Shown here one piece after another: positions 1-8,592 of a stretch of 64,000 nt of DNA (positions within the stretch are counted from its first letter, which is position 1; each line of letters opens with the position of its first letter). The position numbers and the translations under genes are program-made. Origin of the DNA: Halospina sp040196175 (lineage in GTDB: Bacteria > Pseudomonadota > Gammaproteobacteria > Pseudomonadales > Oleiphilaceae). The stretch lies in the NCBI RefSeq assembly GCF_040196175.1, contig NZ_JBEFNF010000001.1, positions 1,116,001 to 1,180,000 of the forward strand. Reading direction: 5' to 3'. The notes below the pieces were generated by a model, which saw only the letters and a list, made by a program, of their open reading frames with translations, was not told where the DNA came from and searched no databases.

Positions 1-123
1 AATGTATCGCCATGTGCGGATTCTCACCCATGCTCATGATCATTTGCGCAGATTTTATCACGTTAATCCCGCACGACACCCGTACGGATCACGCTCGACC
101 ATTCCTCAAAACCAATTTACGTC

Positions 124-152
124 TGTTGACTCTGATGGATTTTTGGTCAACA
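124..152. repeat. Inverted repeat in the leader region of the cold-shock gene
   Basis: TGTTGAC at 124-130 is repeated inverted as GTCAACA at 146-152 around a 15-base spacer. It lies in the 280-base stretch before the cold-shock gene, where I see no convincing gene on either strand. It could be an operator or an mRNA hairpin in a cold-shock-type 5' leader. The sequence alone does not decide between these. Confidence 0.35.
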
Positions 153-280
153 GTCTCACCAACAATTTTTACAAGGCGTTACATTCAATCACCCGCTGTA
201 GTCGGAGAGCGTTACGGGGCGTCAACTCCGGGTGCCAGGCGGGCGGCAGTCAAGGAACCTCTGCGAGCAAGGAGGAGGCG

Positions 281-601
281 ATGCATCAGGGCAAGGTCAA
301 GTGGTTCAACAATGCCAAGGGCTACGGCTTCATTATTGAGGAAGGGGAAAGCGAGGATCTGTTCGTTCACTTCTCCTCCATCCAGATGGAAGGCTACAAG
401 ACCCTCAAGGCGGGTCAGCGCGTGGAATTTGAAAAACAGCCCAGCGCCAAGGGCATTCATGCAGTGAACATCATCCCCCATGAAACGACTTCGCGGCGGA
501 AGGAAGCCAGTGACCCAGCTGCGTCACCGCAGGAGCCCAATGATACCGATAATGGTGAGTCCCGGTCCCAGCAGCCGGAGTCGCGACACGAGACAGCCTG
601 A
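281..601 (+). CDS. cspD: Cold-shock domain protein, CspD-like, with an extended C-terminal tail
   Basis: This 106-residue protein begins with a cold-shock (OB-fold) domain at residues 1-66. Both nucleic-acid-binding motifs are readable: RNP1 as KGYGFI (13-18) and RNP2 as DLFVHF (26-31). Such proteins bind single-stranded DNA or RNA; E. coli CspD inhibits replication and is induced in stationary phase. The remaining 40 residues are rich in Glu, Ser, Gln and Pro and have no recognisable fold; typical family members stop near residue 70-90. The start was placed at the ATG preceded by AAGGAGGAG (270-278). The frame is open further upstream, but that part has no domain and no ribosome site. CspD rather than another Csp paralogue is a guess from the tail and the neighbourhood. 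Confidence 0.8.
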   Translation: MHQGKVKWFNNAKGYGFIIEEGESEDLFVHFSSIQMEGYKTLKAGQRVEFEKQPSAKGIHAVNIIPHETTSRRKEASDPAASPQEPNDTDNGESRSQQPESRHETA

Positions 602-686
602 ACCTGTCCGCTGTCGGCCGCCACTTCCCTTCCACTGCTCAAGGCCCTAGAGTCTGACTCCGAAGTCCAAGACCGGAGGTTACCTG

Positions 687-1136
687 ATGCAGTGGAAACC
701 CAATGCAACCGTTGCCGTTGTGGTGCCGGACGGCGAACGGCTCCTTATGGTTGAGGAACACAGTGAAGGCGCTGTGGTCATCAACCAACCGGCCGGCCAC
801 ATTGAGGAGGGCGAATCCATACTCGAAGCCGCCCGGCGTGAAGCCCTTGAAGAAACCGGCTACCCGGTAACTCTCAACGCCTTTCTGGGAGTTTATGTTT
901 TCCGATCCCCGCATAATGGCATCACCTATCATCGTTACGCCTTTATCGGCGATGCCGGCTCCCGTGAAACCCACGCACTGGACGAAGGCATCATCGCCGC
1001 ACACTGGTTTACCCGCGGCGAGCTGGAAGCCCGGCACGATCAGCTGCGCAGTCCTTTAGTTACCAAATGCATCGATGACTATCGGCATGGCCGCCACTTC
1101 CCGTTGGATCTCATTCACGAGATCGACCTGAAGTGA
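687..1136 (+). CDS. nudJ: Nudix hydrolase, NudJ-type phosphatase
   Basis: A 149-residue single-domain Nudix protein. The full Nudix box is present: G37, E43, then REALEETGY at 51-59, matching the pattern G-x5-E-x7-REUxEExGU that binds Mg2+ and hydrolyses nucleoside diphosphate linkages. E. coli NudJ (153 residues) acts on HMP-PP, thiamin-PP and nucleoside di- and triphosphates and sits next to mnmA, as here, so I favour this subfamily. The gene ends 34 bases before mnmA and points the same way, so the two may share a transcript. Substrate is inferred from family and neighbourhood only. Confidence 0.85.
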   Translation: MQWKPNATVAVVVPDGERLLMVEEHSEGAVVINQPAGHIEEGESILEAARREALEETGYPVTLNAFLGVYVFRSPHNGITYHRYAFIGDAGSRETHALDEGIIAAHWFTRGELEARHDQLRSPLVTKCIDDYRHGRHFPLDLIHEIDLK

Positions 1137-1170
1137 CGCACCCGCACCAATACATTACAATAGGCTCTCT

Positions 1171-2337
1171 ATGAACGATGTGCTCAATACCGGTAACGAT
1201 GCCGCCCCACGCGTCATCGTCGGCCTGTCCGGCGGTGTCGACTCCTCCGTGGCAGCCCTGCTCCTGAAACAGCAGGGCTACCGCGTTGAAGGGCTGTTTA
1301 TGAAAAACTGGGACGAGGCGGACGGTACTGAACACTGCACAATCATGGAGGATCTTGCGGACGCACAGGCCGTGGCCGGGTGCATCGGAATTCCACTGTA
1401 CACGGTCAGTTTCTCGGGCGAATACTGGGATCACGTATTCGAGCACTTTCTGGCCGAATACAGCGCCGGGCGTACACCCAATCCGGACATCCTGTGCAAC
1501 AAGGAGATCAAGTTCCGGGCATTTCTGGATCACGCAGTGACGCTGGGCGCCGATTACATTGCCACCGGCCACTATGCACGCCGCCGGCTTGTGGGTGACG
1601 GCTCCCAGGCGCAGCTGCTGCGCGGCCAAGATGCCAACAAGGATCAGAGCTACTTCCTGCACGCAGTGGCTGGTGAACGGCTGGCGCGTACTCTGTTTCC
1701 GCTCGGAGACATGGATAAGGCCGAGGTGCGCCGGATCGCAGAGGAAGCCGGCCTGGTCACCCATGATAAAAAGGACAGCACCGGCATCTGTTTCATCGGT
1801 GAGCGTCGTTTCAGTGATTTTCTCAAGACGTACCTGCCGGCCCAGCCGGGTGACATTCAAACCCCGGAGGGCGACGTGATCGGGCGTCATCAGGGGCTGA
1901 TGTACCACACGATCGGTCAGCGTCAGGGCCTCGGAATCGGAGGTCTTTCCGGTTACAGCACCGACCCCTGGTACGTGGCGGACAAGGACCTGGACCGCAA
2001 CGTCCTGATTGCCGTCCAGGGTGGCCACCATCCTTTGCTTTACCGCCAGGGCCTGTACACAGACCACATTGACTGGGTCACCGGAGAACCTGAATTGCCA
2101 TTGCGCTGTTTTGCAAAGAACCGATACCGCCAGCCGGACCAGAGTTGCATTCTGGAGGCGGCCGGTAACGGTTATCGTGTGCTTTATGACGAACCCCAAC
2201 GTGCTGTCACGCCCGGCCAGTCGGTCGTCTTCTATCAGGGCGAGGTCTGCCTGGGGGGCGGAGTCATCGAACGAACCTTCATGGACAAAACGGGTTCTCC
2301 GGGGGAATCCATCCCCATGCAGGGGCAGACCGCGTGA
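1171..2337 (+). CDS. mnmA: tRNA-specific 2-thiouridylase MnmA
   Basis: MnmA makes 2-thiouridine at wobble position 34 of tRNA-Glu, -Gln and -Lys, using ATP and sulfur relayed through TusA and its partners. The 388-residue protein has the PP-loop motif SGGVDSS at 20-26, the conserved NPDILCNKEIKF segment with the first catalytic cysteine, and STGICFIGER with the second. Length and sequence follow E. coli MnmA throughout. The stop overlaps the GTG start of hflD by 4 bases (GTGA), so translation of the two is probably coupled. The sulfur carrier gene tusA is also in this window, about 18 kb away. Confidence 0.97.
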   Translation: MNDVLNTGNDAAPRVIVGLSGGVDSSVAALLLKQQGYRVEGLFMKNWDEADGTEHCTIMEDLADAQAVAGCIGIPLYTVSFSGEYWDHVFEHFLAEYSAGRTPNPDILCNKEIKFRAFLDHAVTLGADYIATGHYARRRLVGDGSQAQLLRGQDANKDQSYFLHAVAGERLARTLFPLGDMDKAEVRRIAEEAGLVTHDKKDSTGICFIGERRFSDFLKTYLPAQPGDIQTPEGDVIGRHQGLMYHTIGQRQGLGIGGLSGYSTDPWYVADKDLDRNVLIAVQGGHHPLLYRQGLYTDHIDWVTGEPELPLRCFAKNRYRQPDQSCILEAAGNGYRVLYDEPQRAVTPGQSVVFYQGEVCLGGGVIERTFMDKTGSPGESIPMQGQTA

Positions 2338-2960
2338 GCGCCAGCCTGCGCGACCAGACCCTCGCCCTGGCTGGCATATTCCAGGCTGCCAGCCTGGTCC
2401 ATGAGACCGCGACCAAGGGCCAGTGCCAGCAGGAGCCGCTGGAAACCACCATCCAGTCCCTTTTCCAGACGGACCCCAGCAATACCCTTGATGTTTACGG
2501 CGACCTGTATGGCCTGCGCGAAGGGCTCAAGACCCTGAGTCGAGCCATGAGCGAGCAACCCGCCGGCCAGGACGCACAGATCCTGCGCTACAGCCTCAGC
2601 CTGGTTCAGCTTGAGGCACGTCTTCGCAACCAGAAGGATATGATGGACACCGTCGGTGAACGCATTGAACAGGCCCGGCGCAGCGTTGAGCATTTCGGCG
2701 CTACGCACACGAACGTTCTGCGCAACCTTGCCAGCATCTACCAGGACACTCTGGGCACCTTCCGCATCAAAATCAACGTGAATGGTCACCGCCAATACCT
2801 TGAAATTGAAGAAAACGCGGCCCGAATCCGAGCTTGTCTGCTGGCCGGCATCCGCTCTGCCGTCCTCTGGCGTCAACTCGGTGGCCGGCGCTGGCAGCTG
2901 ATCTTCCGACGCAAGCGCCACGTTGCCATCGCCGACGGCATCCTTCACGACCTCAACTGA
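2334..2960 (+). CDS. hflD: High-frequency lysogenization protein HflD homologue
   Basis: A 208-residue, largely helical protein matching the length of E. coli HflD (213 residues). It occupies the usual position between mnmA and purB. HflD is a peripheral inner-membrane protein known from its binding to phage lambda CII; its housekeeping role is unclear. No signal peptide or membrane segment is visible. It starts at GTG, within the 4-base overlap with the mnmA stop, which supports an mnmA-hflD operon. Assignment rests on the overall sequence and the conserved gene order. Confidence 0.9.
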   Translation: MSASLRDQTLALAGIFQAASLVHETATKGQCQQEPLETTIQSLFQTDPSNTLDVYGDLYGLREGLKTLSRAMSEQPAGQDAQILRYSLSLVQLEARLRNQKDMMDTVGERIEQARRSVEHFGATHTNVLRNLASIYQDTLGTFRIKINVNGHRQYLEIEENAARIRACLLAGIRSAVLWRQLGGRRWQLIFRRKRHVAIADGILHDLN

Positions 2961-2988
2961 GCGCCTGCCTGCATCCCACCTGGTCATG

Positions 2989-2994
2989 TATAAT
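2989..2994 (+). promoter_or_regulatory. Putative -10 element upstream of purB
   Basis: A perfect TATAAT lies 35 bases before the purB start, in the short gap after hflD. No good -35 hexamer is visible at the right distance; TGCCTG at 2966-2971 is the closest. It suggests that purB has its own promoter as well as read-through from mnmA-hflD. Confidence 0.45.
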
Positions 2995-3029
2995 GAGCGT
3001 CCTTAACCATTGATGAGAGGCTTGTCTTC

Positions 3030-4427
3030 ATGGATCTGAACGCCCTGACGGCGATCTCGCCCGTTGACGGACGTTACGCCAGCAAAGTGGCACCGCTGCG
3101 CGAAATCGTCAGCGAGTACGGACTCATCCGCGCCCGCGTCACGGTGGAAGTCCGCTGGCTCCAGCACCTGGCCGCCCAGCAGGCCATCCCCGAGGTACCC
3201 GCCTTTTCTGAGGCTGCCGCCCGTTTTCTGGACAACCTGGTGACCGGTTTCAGTCTGGAAGACGCCGAGACTATTAAGGCCACCGAGCGCACGACCAATC
3301 ATGACGTCAAGGCGGTGGAGTACTTCATCAAAGAACGCATCGCCTCGGTCAGTGACTCGCTGCCGGAGCTGACAGAGGTTTCCGAGTTCGTCCACTTTGC
3401 ATGCACCTCCGAGGACATCAATAACCTCTCTCACGCATTGATGCTGCGCGAAGCACTCGATACCCAGATGCTGCCGGCGATGAACGAACTCCTGGAGCAA
3501 CTTCAGAGCATGGCCGAGGACCTGGCGGAACAGCCCATGCTCGCTCGCACCCATGGCCAGACGGCGTCGCCCACCACAGTCGGCAAGGAGCTGGCGAACA
3601 GCGCCTACCGCCTTGCGCGCCAGCGTGAACAGTTGAGCAACGCCGTGCTCATGGGCAAGATGAACGGCGCGGTAGGCAACTATAATGCGCACCTGTGCGC
3701 CTACCCGGAAGTGGACTGGGAAGACCTGAGCCGGCGCTTCGTGGAAGAACTCGGGCTGAGCTGGAACCCTTATACTACCCAGATCGAGCCCCATGACTGC
3801 ATGGCGGAACTTTTCAACGTCCTGAGCCGCTTCAACACTGCCCTGATCGACCTGGATCGTGATCTGTGGGGGTACATTTCTCTGGGCTATTTCAAACAGC
3901 GCACCGTGGCCGGCGAAATCGGCTCCTCAACCATGCCGCACAAGGTCAACCCGATCGACTTCGAAAACTCGGAGGGCAATCTCGGGCTGGCCAATGCCAT
4001 CTTCGACCACCTTGCCGCCAAGCTGCCCATCTCCCGCTGGCAACGCGATCTGACCGATTCCACAGTATTACGTAACCTGGGCGTGGGCGTGGCACACAGC
4101 CTGATCGCCTGGCAGGCCAGCCTCAAAGGTCTTTCCAAGCTCGAAGTGAATCCACAGCGTCTGGATGAAGACCTTCAGCAGGCGTGGGAAATCCTGGCCG
4201 AACCCATTCAGACTCTGATGCGGCGCTATCGGGTTGAGAACCCGTACGAGAGGCTCAAAGAACTGACCCGCGGTAAAGCCATGACGCCGGACGTAATCCA
4301 TGCCTTCATCGATAGCCTGGACATCCCGGAAGCGGCCCGCGATCAGCTGCGCACCCTGACGCCAGCAACCTACACAGGCAACGCGGCAGAACAGGCAAAG
4401 GCCATCCGCGAGCGCTCCCCGAACTGA
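3030..4427 (+). CDS. purB: Adenylosuccinate lyase
   Basis: PurB carries out two fumarate-releasing steps of purine synthesis: SAICAR to AICAR, and adenylosuccinate to AMP. The 465-residue protein has the fumarase/aspartase signature SSTMPHKVNPIDFEN, the mobile loop with the catalytic serine, and TSEDINN and ARTHGQTASPTT upstream, as in E. coli PurB (456 residues). It starts at ATG 35 bases after a TATAAT element and is followed after 28 bases by roxA. Cytosolic and essential for growth without purines. Confidence 0.98.
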   Translation: MDLNALTAISPVDGRYASKVAPLREIVSEYGLIRARVTVEVRWLQHLAAQQAIPEVPAFSEAAARFLDNLVTGFSLEDAETIKATERTTNHDVKAVEYFIKERIASVSDSLPELTEVSEFVHFACTSEDINNLSHALMLREALDTQMLPAMNELLEQLQSMAEDLAEQPMLARTHGQTASPTTVGKELANSAYRLARQREQLSNAVLMGKMNGAVGNYNAHLCAYPEVDWEDLSRRFVEELGLSWNPYTTQIEPHDCMAELFNVLSRFNTALIDLDRDLWGYISLGYFKQRTVAGEIGSSTMPHKVNPIDFENSEGNLGLANAIFDHLAAKLPISRWQRDLTDSTVLRNLGVGVAHSLIAWQASLKGLSKLEVNPQRLDEDLQQAWEILAEPIQTLMRRYRVENPYERLKELTRGKAMTPDVIHAFIDSLDIPEAARDQLRTLTPATYTGNAAEQAKAIRERSPN

Positions 4428-4455
4428 GACCCGACACCTACGACCTGGAACTGCT

Positions 4456-5646
4456 ATGTCCGTACTCGGCGAAACCAGTATCGAAACCTTTCTCTGCGAT
4501 TACTGGCAGAAGAAGCCACTGATCATCCGCAACGCCTTCCCGGGAATTGAGTCCCCGGTATCGGTAGACGAGCTGGCGGGCCTTGCCTGCGAGGAAGCGG
4601 TCGAATCCCGACTCGTATTCGAGCAGGAAAACAGCAAGCCCTGGCAACTCCATAACGGACCGTTCCAGGAGTCTTACCTGCAGTCATTGCCTGACAGGGA
4701 CTGGACGCTGCTGGTCCAGGGGTTGGATCACTGGGTGCCCGAGGCTGCGGAGTACCTCGAATACTTCCGCTTCGTCCCCAACTGGCGCCTGGACGACATC
4801 ATGGCCAGCTTTGCGCCCGTTGGCGGCAGCGTGGGCCCGCATTTCGACCGCTACGACGTCTTCCTGCTCCAGACCATTGGTCAGCGCCGCTGGAAAATCG
4901 GAGGTGTGCATGACGACAGCTCGCCCCGCGTAGAAGGGTCATCACTGCATATCCTGGCGGACTTCGAGACCCAGGAGGAAGCGGTTCTGAACCCGGGAGA
5001 CATGCTCTATCTACCCCCAGGGGTGGCGCATTGGGGCATCGCGGAGAACGACTGCATGACGCTGTCCATCGGCTTCCGCACGCCCAGTCATGCCGATGTA
5101 GTGACCGGAGTCGCGGACTTCGTGGCCGACAGCCCTGAACTCGACCGCCAGCTTGAGGACCCAGAGCCGGCAATACAGGATAACCCTGGGCGAATCACTG
5201 AAAGGCAGATCAATGAGTTACGCTCAATTCTCGAAAATGCGCTCAAAGATCCTGACGCCATTGCCAGCTGGTTCGGCCAGGCTATGACCGAGCCTAAGCA
5301 CGCTGGCATCGTGGAACCCCCGGACGATCCTCTGGATACCGAAACGCTTCAGACCCTGGTCAGCGACGGTACCCCTCTGGTCTGGAATGAAGGCAGCCGC
5401 TTCAGCTTCCACGACCTGCCCGAAGACGGTGGCCGACTGCTTTTCGTGGATGGCCAGAGATTTCGGCTCACTGGAAAAGCCACGGCCATTGCCGATGTAC
5501 TGTGTGCTGGCCGTCATCCAGACATGAATGCTCTCACCAGCTATCTTCAGGAAACCGCACTCGCAGAGCTTGTGGTCTCCCTGGTCAACCAGGGCAGCCT
5601 GTATCCCGAGGATGAAGATGAGAGCGGGGAGGACGATGAGGCATGA
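4456..5646 (+). CDS. roxA: Ribosomal oxygenase RoxA/YcfD (JmjC-type arginine hydroxylase)
   Basis: This 396-residue protein is a cupin-fold Fe(II)/2-oxoglutarate oxygenase. E. coli YcfD (373 residues) hydroxylates Arg81 of ribosomal protein L16. The iron-binding triad is visible as H129 and D131 (HFDRYD) and H192 (AHWGIAEN), with the JmjC core at about residues 90-210 and a helical dimerisation and winged-helix-like part after it. The last ten residues are very acidic. Its stop overlaps the next gene by 4 bases (ATGA), so both are probably cotranslated. It uses O2, which sets it beside epmC and miaE elsewhere in the window. Confidence 0.92.
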   Translation: MSVLGETSIETFLCDYWQKKPLIIRNAFPGIESPVSVDELAGLACEEAVESRLVFEQENSKPWQLHNGPFQESYLQSLPDRDWTLLVQGLDHWVPEAAEYLEYFRFVPNWRLDDIMASFAPVGGSVGPHFDRYDVFLLQTIGQRRWKIGGVHDDSSPRVEGSSLHILADFETQEEAVLNPGDMLYLPPGVAHWGIAENDCMTLSIGFRTPSHADVVTGVADFVADSPELDRQLEDPEPAIQDNPGRITERQINELRSILENALKDPDAIASWFGQAMTEPKHAGIVEPPDDPLDTETLQTLVSDGTPLVWNEGSRFSFHDLPEDGGRLLFVDGQRFRLTGKATAIADVLCAGRHPDMNALTSYLQETALAELVVSLVNQGSLYPEDEDESGEDDEA

Positions 5647-6602
5647 GGATCCAGGCACACCCTGCTGGCTCTCTGCCTGAAGCCGCCATAAGCCTGCGAC
5701 GCCGCGTATTCACCGCGGAACAACAGGTCCCCGAGGAGTTGGAATGGGATGACGTGGACGCCAGTGCGGTACACTACCTGGTCCATGACGATGACGATGA
5801 GCCCATCGCAACGGCACGCCTCTATGAAACCGCCGCCGGCTGGGGCGGCATTGGCCGCATGGCAGTATCCGCCAGAGCCCGTAGCGAGGGTGTTGGAACA
5901 CGCCTTCTGAGCCGCATGCTTGAGGATGGTCTTACGAGCTGGAATCGGTTTACCCTCAGCGCTCAGGAACCTGCGGTTGATTTCTACCGTCGGCTGGGTT
6001 TCTACGTGGTTTCTGACAGATACATGGACGCCGGCATTCCCCACCGGCGCATGAACTGCACGGCGCCATCTCTGGTCACCCAGCAGCAAGCGGAAACCCG
6101 GTGCCCCTTCCTGCTGGCCTCCGACACCACCAGCTGGCAGCTCAGCGCCAATGGTGATCAGCTGGAAGCGCTGCTTGCCATGGCGGAGCAGGCGACCCGA
6201 CGTCTCTGGATCTACGATACGACGCTCAGCCACACGCTCTACGACGACAGCACGCTGCAACAGGCAGTGTCGCAGCTGGCCCGGCGTAGCCGCCATAGTG
6301 ATATCCGTTTTCTCATCCACGACGACACGCCACTGGTCAAACGCCGCCACAGTCTGGTGCAACTGATGCGCCGTCTGCCAAGCCGCACGGCTCTCAGGCT
6401 GGTCAACACCAGCTACTCCCACGGTACCCGCCCGGTCATCCTTGTGGACGACAGCGGCGTTATCAGTCGGCATGACTTCGACTCTGCGGAAGGTTTTGCT
6501 AACGCTTCGGCACCAAGACGACTGCGCCCCTTTGTTCAGGAATTTGAGCGCGCGTGGGAATACGGCTTCAGTTCACTGGAACTGCGTGAGCTGCCACTGT
6601 GA
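5643..6602 (+). CDS. GNAT acetyltransferase fused to an additional C-terminal domain
   Basis: A 319-residue two-part protein. Residues 1-138 form a GNAT acetyltransferase related to YjcF/ElaA types: RRRVFTAEQQVP near the start, the acetyl-CoA segment VSARARSEGVGTRLL, and AVDFYRRLGF. Residues 150-319 do not belong to that fold. They contain WIYDTTLSHTLYDD and IRFLIHDDTPLVKRRHSLVQL, which look to me like a phospholipase-D-type alpha/beta fold, but without a clear HKD motif. The substrate is unknown. It overlaps roxA by 4 bases and so probably forms an operon with it; the gene ends 3 bases before the convergent lysR stop. Confidence 0.75.
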   Translation: MRIQAHPAGSLPEAAISLRRRVFTAEQQVPEELEWDDVDASAVHYLVHDDDDEPIATARLYETAAGWGGIGRMAVSARARSEGVGTRLLSRMLEDGLTSWNRFTLSAQEPAVDFYRRLGFYVVSDRYMDAGIPHRRMNCTAPSLVTQQQAETRCPFLLASDTTSWQLSANGDQLEALLAMAEQATRRLWIYDTTLSHTLYDDSTLQQAVSQLARRSRHSDIRFLIHDDTPLVKRRHSLVQLMRRLPSRTALRLVNTSYSHGTRPVILVDDSGVISRHDFDSAEGFANASAPRRLRPFVQEFERAWEYGFSSLELRELPL

Positions 6603-6605
6603 AAC

Positions 6606-7616
6606 TTAGCGCTCTGAGGGAAAGGCCGGCTCTGGCCCGGCGGGAATGAAATCCGCCGCAAAGGGTTCAAATGCCCTGTTCAGCTCCTCAGCCCCTTCCA
6701 CGATCCGTTGGCGCAGCCATTGATGATCGGGATTGTGCTGCAACAGCGGGCTCCACGCCATTTTCAGCTCAATCGGTGGAATCGGGAACGGCGGTGCCTT
6801 AACCACCAGCGCCGGATTGTCCTTCTGAAGCCAGGCAGCACGACACGGCAAGGTCGCCATCACATCGTGCTGCTCCGCCAGCAGGGTTGCCACCTGGTAG
6901 TGGCGCGTGAACACCGAGATCTGGCGTTTCCGCCCCAGCTTTCCGAGCGCTTCATCCACCCAGCCGAGGCGCTGCACGTCCCGGGGGTTCACACCCACCC
7001 CCACGCCAAACCCTGTCTTGCTGACCCAGATGTGATTCGCCTCCAGATAGGTGTCCAGCGTGAATGGCTCACGTAAAACCGGGTTCTGATCGCTCATCAG
7101 ACACGCGAACCAGTCCGTCCAGAGCGTACGCTGATGGAACGACTGCGGGATGGTGTCAAACCGGTTGATCGCCATATCCACTCGCCCCTGTTCCACATCC
7201 AAAAAGCTGACATCCGAGGGGGTGAGCACATCCAGTGTGACATGCGGCGCCAGCTGGCGGATCAGTCGCAGAACCCGCGGCATGAGTGTGGACTCGGCAT
7301 AGTCACTGGCCATAATGCGAAAGACCCGCTCACTGGCACCCGCATCAAAAGAGCCGGTCTTCTGTACCGTCTGCTCCACCTGGGCCAGTATCTCGCGAAC
7401 CCGGGGCTGCAATTGCAGGGCGCGCTCTGTGGGGCTCATGCCTTCACTCGTGCGCACCAGCAGCGGATCGTCAAAAAGCTCGCGCAGCCGGCGCAGGCCA
7501 TTACTCATGGCAGGCTGGGTCAGCCCCAGATAACTCGCCGCGCGTGTCACACTTTTCTCGCGCAACAGCACATCCAGGTACACCAGGAGATTGAGGTCGA
7601 CCCGGGACAGATCCAT
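6606..7616 (-). CDS. LysR-family transcriptional regulator
   Basis: A 336-residue LysR regulator. The N-terminal winged helix-turn-helix is at residues 1-65 (DLNLLVYLDVLLREKSVTRA, then AMSNGLRRLRELFDDPLLVR). It is followed by a linker helix and the two-lobed effector domain at about 95-300. The ATG at 7616 was chosen because the domain begins there and TTGGAG lies just upstream; the open frame continues 28 codons further with no domain. It is divergent from the membrane protein at 7766, its possible target. The effector cannot be told from the sequence. A short C-terminal extension rich in Pro and Glu follows the core. Confidence 0.9.
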   Translation of the reverse strand: MDLSRVDLNLLVYLDVLLREKSVTRAASYLGLTQPAMSNGLRRLRELFDDPLLVRTSEGMSPTERALQLQPRVREILAQVEQTVQKTGSFDAGASERVFRIMASDYAESTLMPRVLRLIRQLAPHVTLDVLTPSDVSFLDVEQGRVDMAINRFDTIPQSFHQRTLWTDWFACLMSDQNPVLREPFTLDTYLEANHIWVSKTGFGVGVGVNPRDVQRLGWVDEALGKLGRKRQISVFTRHYQVATLLAEQHDVMATLPCRAAWLQKDNPALVVKAPPFPIPPIELKMAWSPLLQHNPDHQWLRQRIVEGAEELNRAFEPFAADFIPAGPEPAFPSER

Positions 7617-7725
7617 GGCAGCTCCAAGCTTGATTGGACCGTCATTATGCCGTCGGAGCAACGTCCCCTGCCAGCCTGAACGGCCGTATTGATCGACCAT
7701 TCATGCAGTTATCGGGCATCTGGTC

Positions 7726-7731
7726 TATAAT
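7726..7731 (+). promoter_or_regulatory. Putative -10 element for the gene at 7766
   Basis: A perfect TATAAT lies between the divergent LysR gene and the membrane protein gene. It overlaps an upstream in-frame ATG at 7730, which is why the later ATG at 7766 is the better start. The -35 region is poor, which would fit activation by a regulator such as the divergent LysR protein, but that is inference. Confidence 0.45.
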
Positions 7732-7765
7732 GGAGCCATTCTGGATAACCCAGCGTGTGTTGACT

Positions 7766-8554
7766 ATGACCGCTATCGCCATCATCAGTGTTCTAGCACT
7801 GCTGCTGATCATCGGCCTCGTACTTGTCGTTGTTAGCCAGATGCGGGAAAAATCCCGTATCGAACAAATGCGTCGCATCAAGGCCCTGGAGGATGGCCAC
7901 AGCCTCCTGCGCCGTTTTGTGGATGAGCTACCCAACTCCTTCCTCGATAAGGCCCTGCGCCGGCTTATACTGCAACGGGCGCTGGAGCTCGCGGGTCAGC
8001 TCCGGGAACTCAACGCACCGGGCAACCCCACAGCGCTCGAAGAGGCCGACCAGGCGGCGCTTAACGCGCTGGAAGCCGGGCAGATCGAGGGGCCCGGCGA
8101 GTTCCCCATGAACGACCAGGAGCGGGTCAAAGAAATCCGCAATCTACTGCAGATGCTGTTCCGCTTTGTGGAACGCCAAAAGAAAGCCGGCCGCGTCTCG
8201 GCGGAGGCCGCCCGCCAGCATCTGGTCAACGTCCTTTTCCTGGTTCATCGCGTCTATGCGGATCTGATGGTCTACCAGGGGCAGGACCATGAAAAGGCCA
8301 AGCGCTACCGCAAGGCGATCCACTGCTTTCATATGGCAGCGAGCGAGCTGGAGAAATCGAAGGACCACCCGGACGCTGCGGAAATGGTCAACCGGTATCG
8401 CGAACGGATTAAGGAACTCAATCGGCTTGCGGAGGGCGAAGACCCCAGTGCGGAGCGCCGGGAAGCGGTCATGCCAAGCAGCGTAAACCGTGAATGGGAA
8501 GAATTTATCCAGGACGAAGAGTCCTGGAAGAAGAAAGCGGACTACGATGACTGA
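7766..8554 (+). CDS. Membrane-anchored helical protein of unknown function
   Basis: I do not recognise this 262-residue protein. It begins with one strongly hydrophobic segment (about residues 3-24, rich in Ile, Leu and Val) followed by Arg/Lys, so the rest should face the cytoplasm. The remainder is almost entirely charged and helical, with clusters such as ELEKSKDHPD and RYRERIKELNRL, and could form a helical-repeat or coiled-coil scaffold. It ends in an acidic tail. It lies between a divergent LysR regulator and a hybrid sensor kinase that starts 38 bases later on the same strand, so it may share a transcript with the kinase. Confidence 0.7.
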   Translation: MTAIAIISVLALLLIIGLVLVVVSQMREKSRIEQMRRIKALEDGHSLLRRFVDELPNSFLDKALRRLILQRALELAGQLRELNAPGNPTALEEADQAALNALEAGQIEGPGEFPMNDQERVKEIRNLLQMLFRFVERQKKAGRVSAEAARQHLVNVLFLVHRVYADLMVYQGQDHEKAKRYRKAIHCFHMAASELEKSKDHPDAAEMVNRYRERIKELNRLAEGEDPSAERREAVMPSSVNREWEEFIQDEESWKKKADYDD

Positions 8555-8592
8555 CGGCCGCCTGCGAAACCTCTGACAAGGGATGGCAAAGT

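Noticed and set aside
2..280. Long open frame upstream of and in frame with the cold-shock gene
   Set aside because: It has no ribosome site, no domain and no match before the ATG at 281; the strong AAGGAGGAG site marks the true start.
1111..2199. Long minus-strand open frame across mnmA
   Set aside because: It is antisense to a well-conserved gene and shows no recognisable domain; high GC content makes such frames common.
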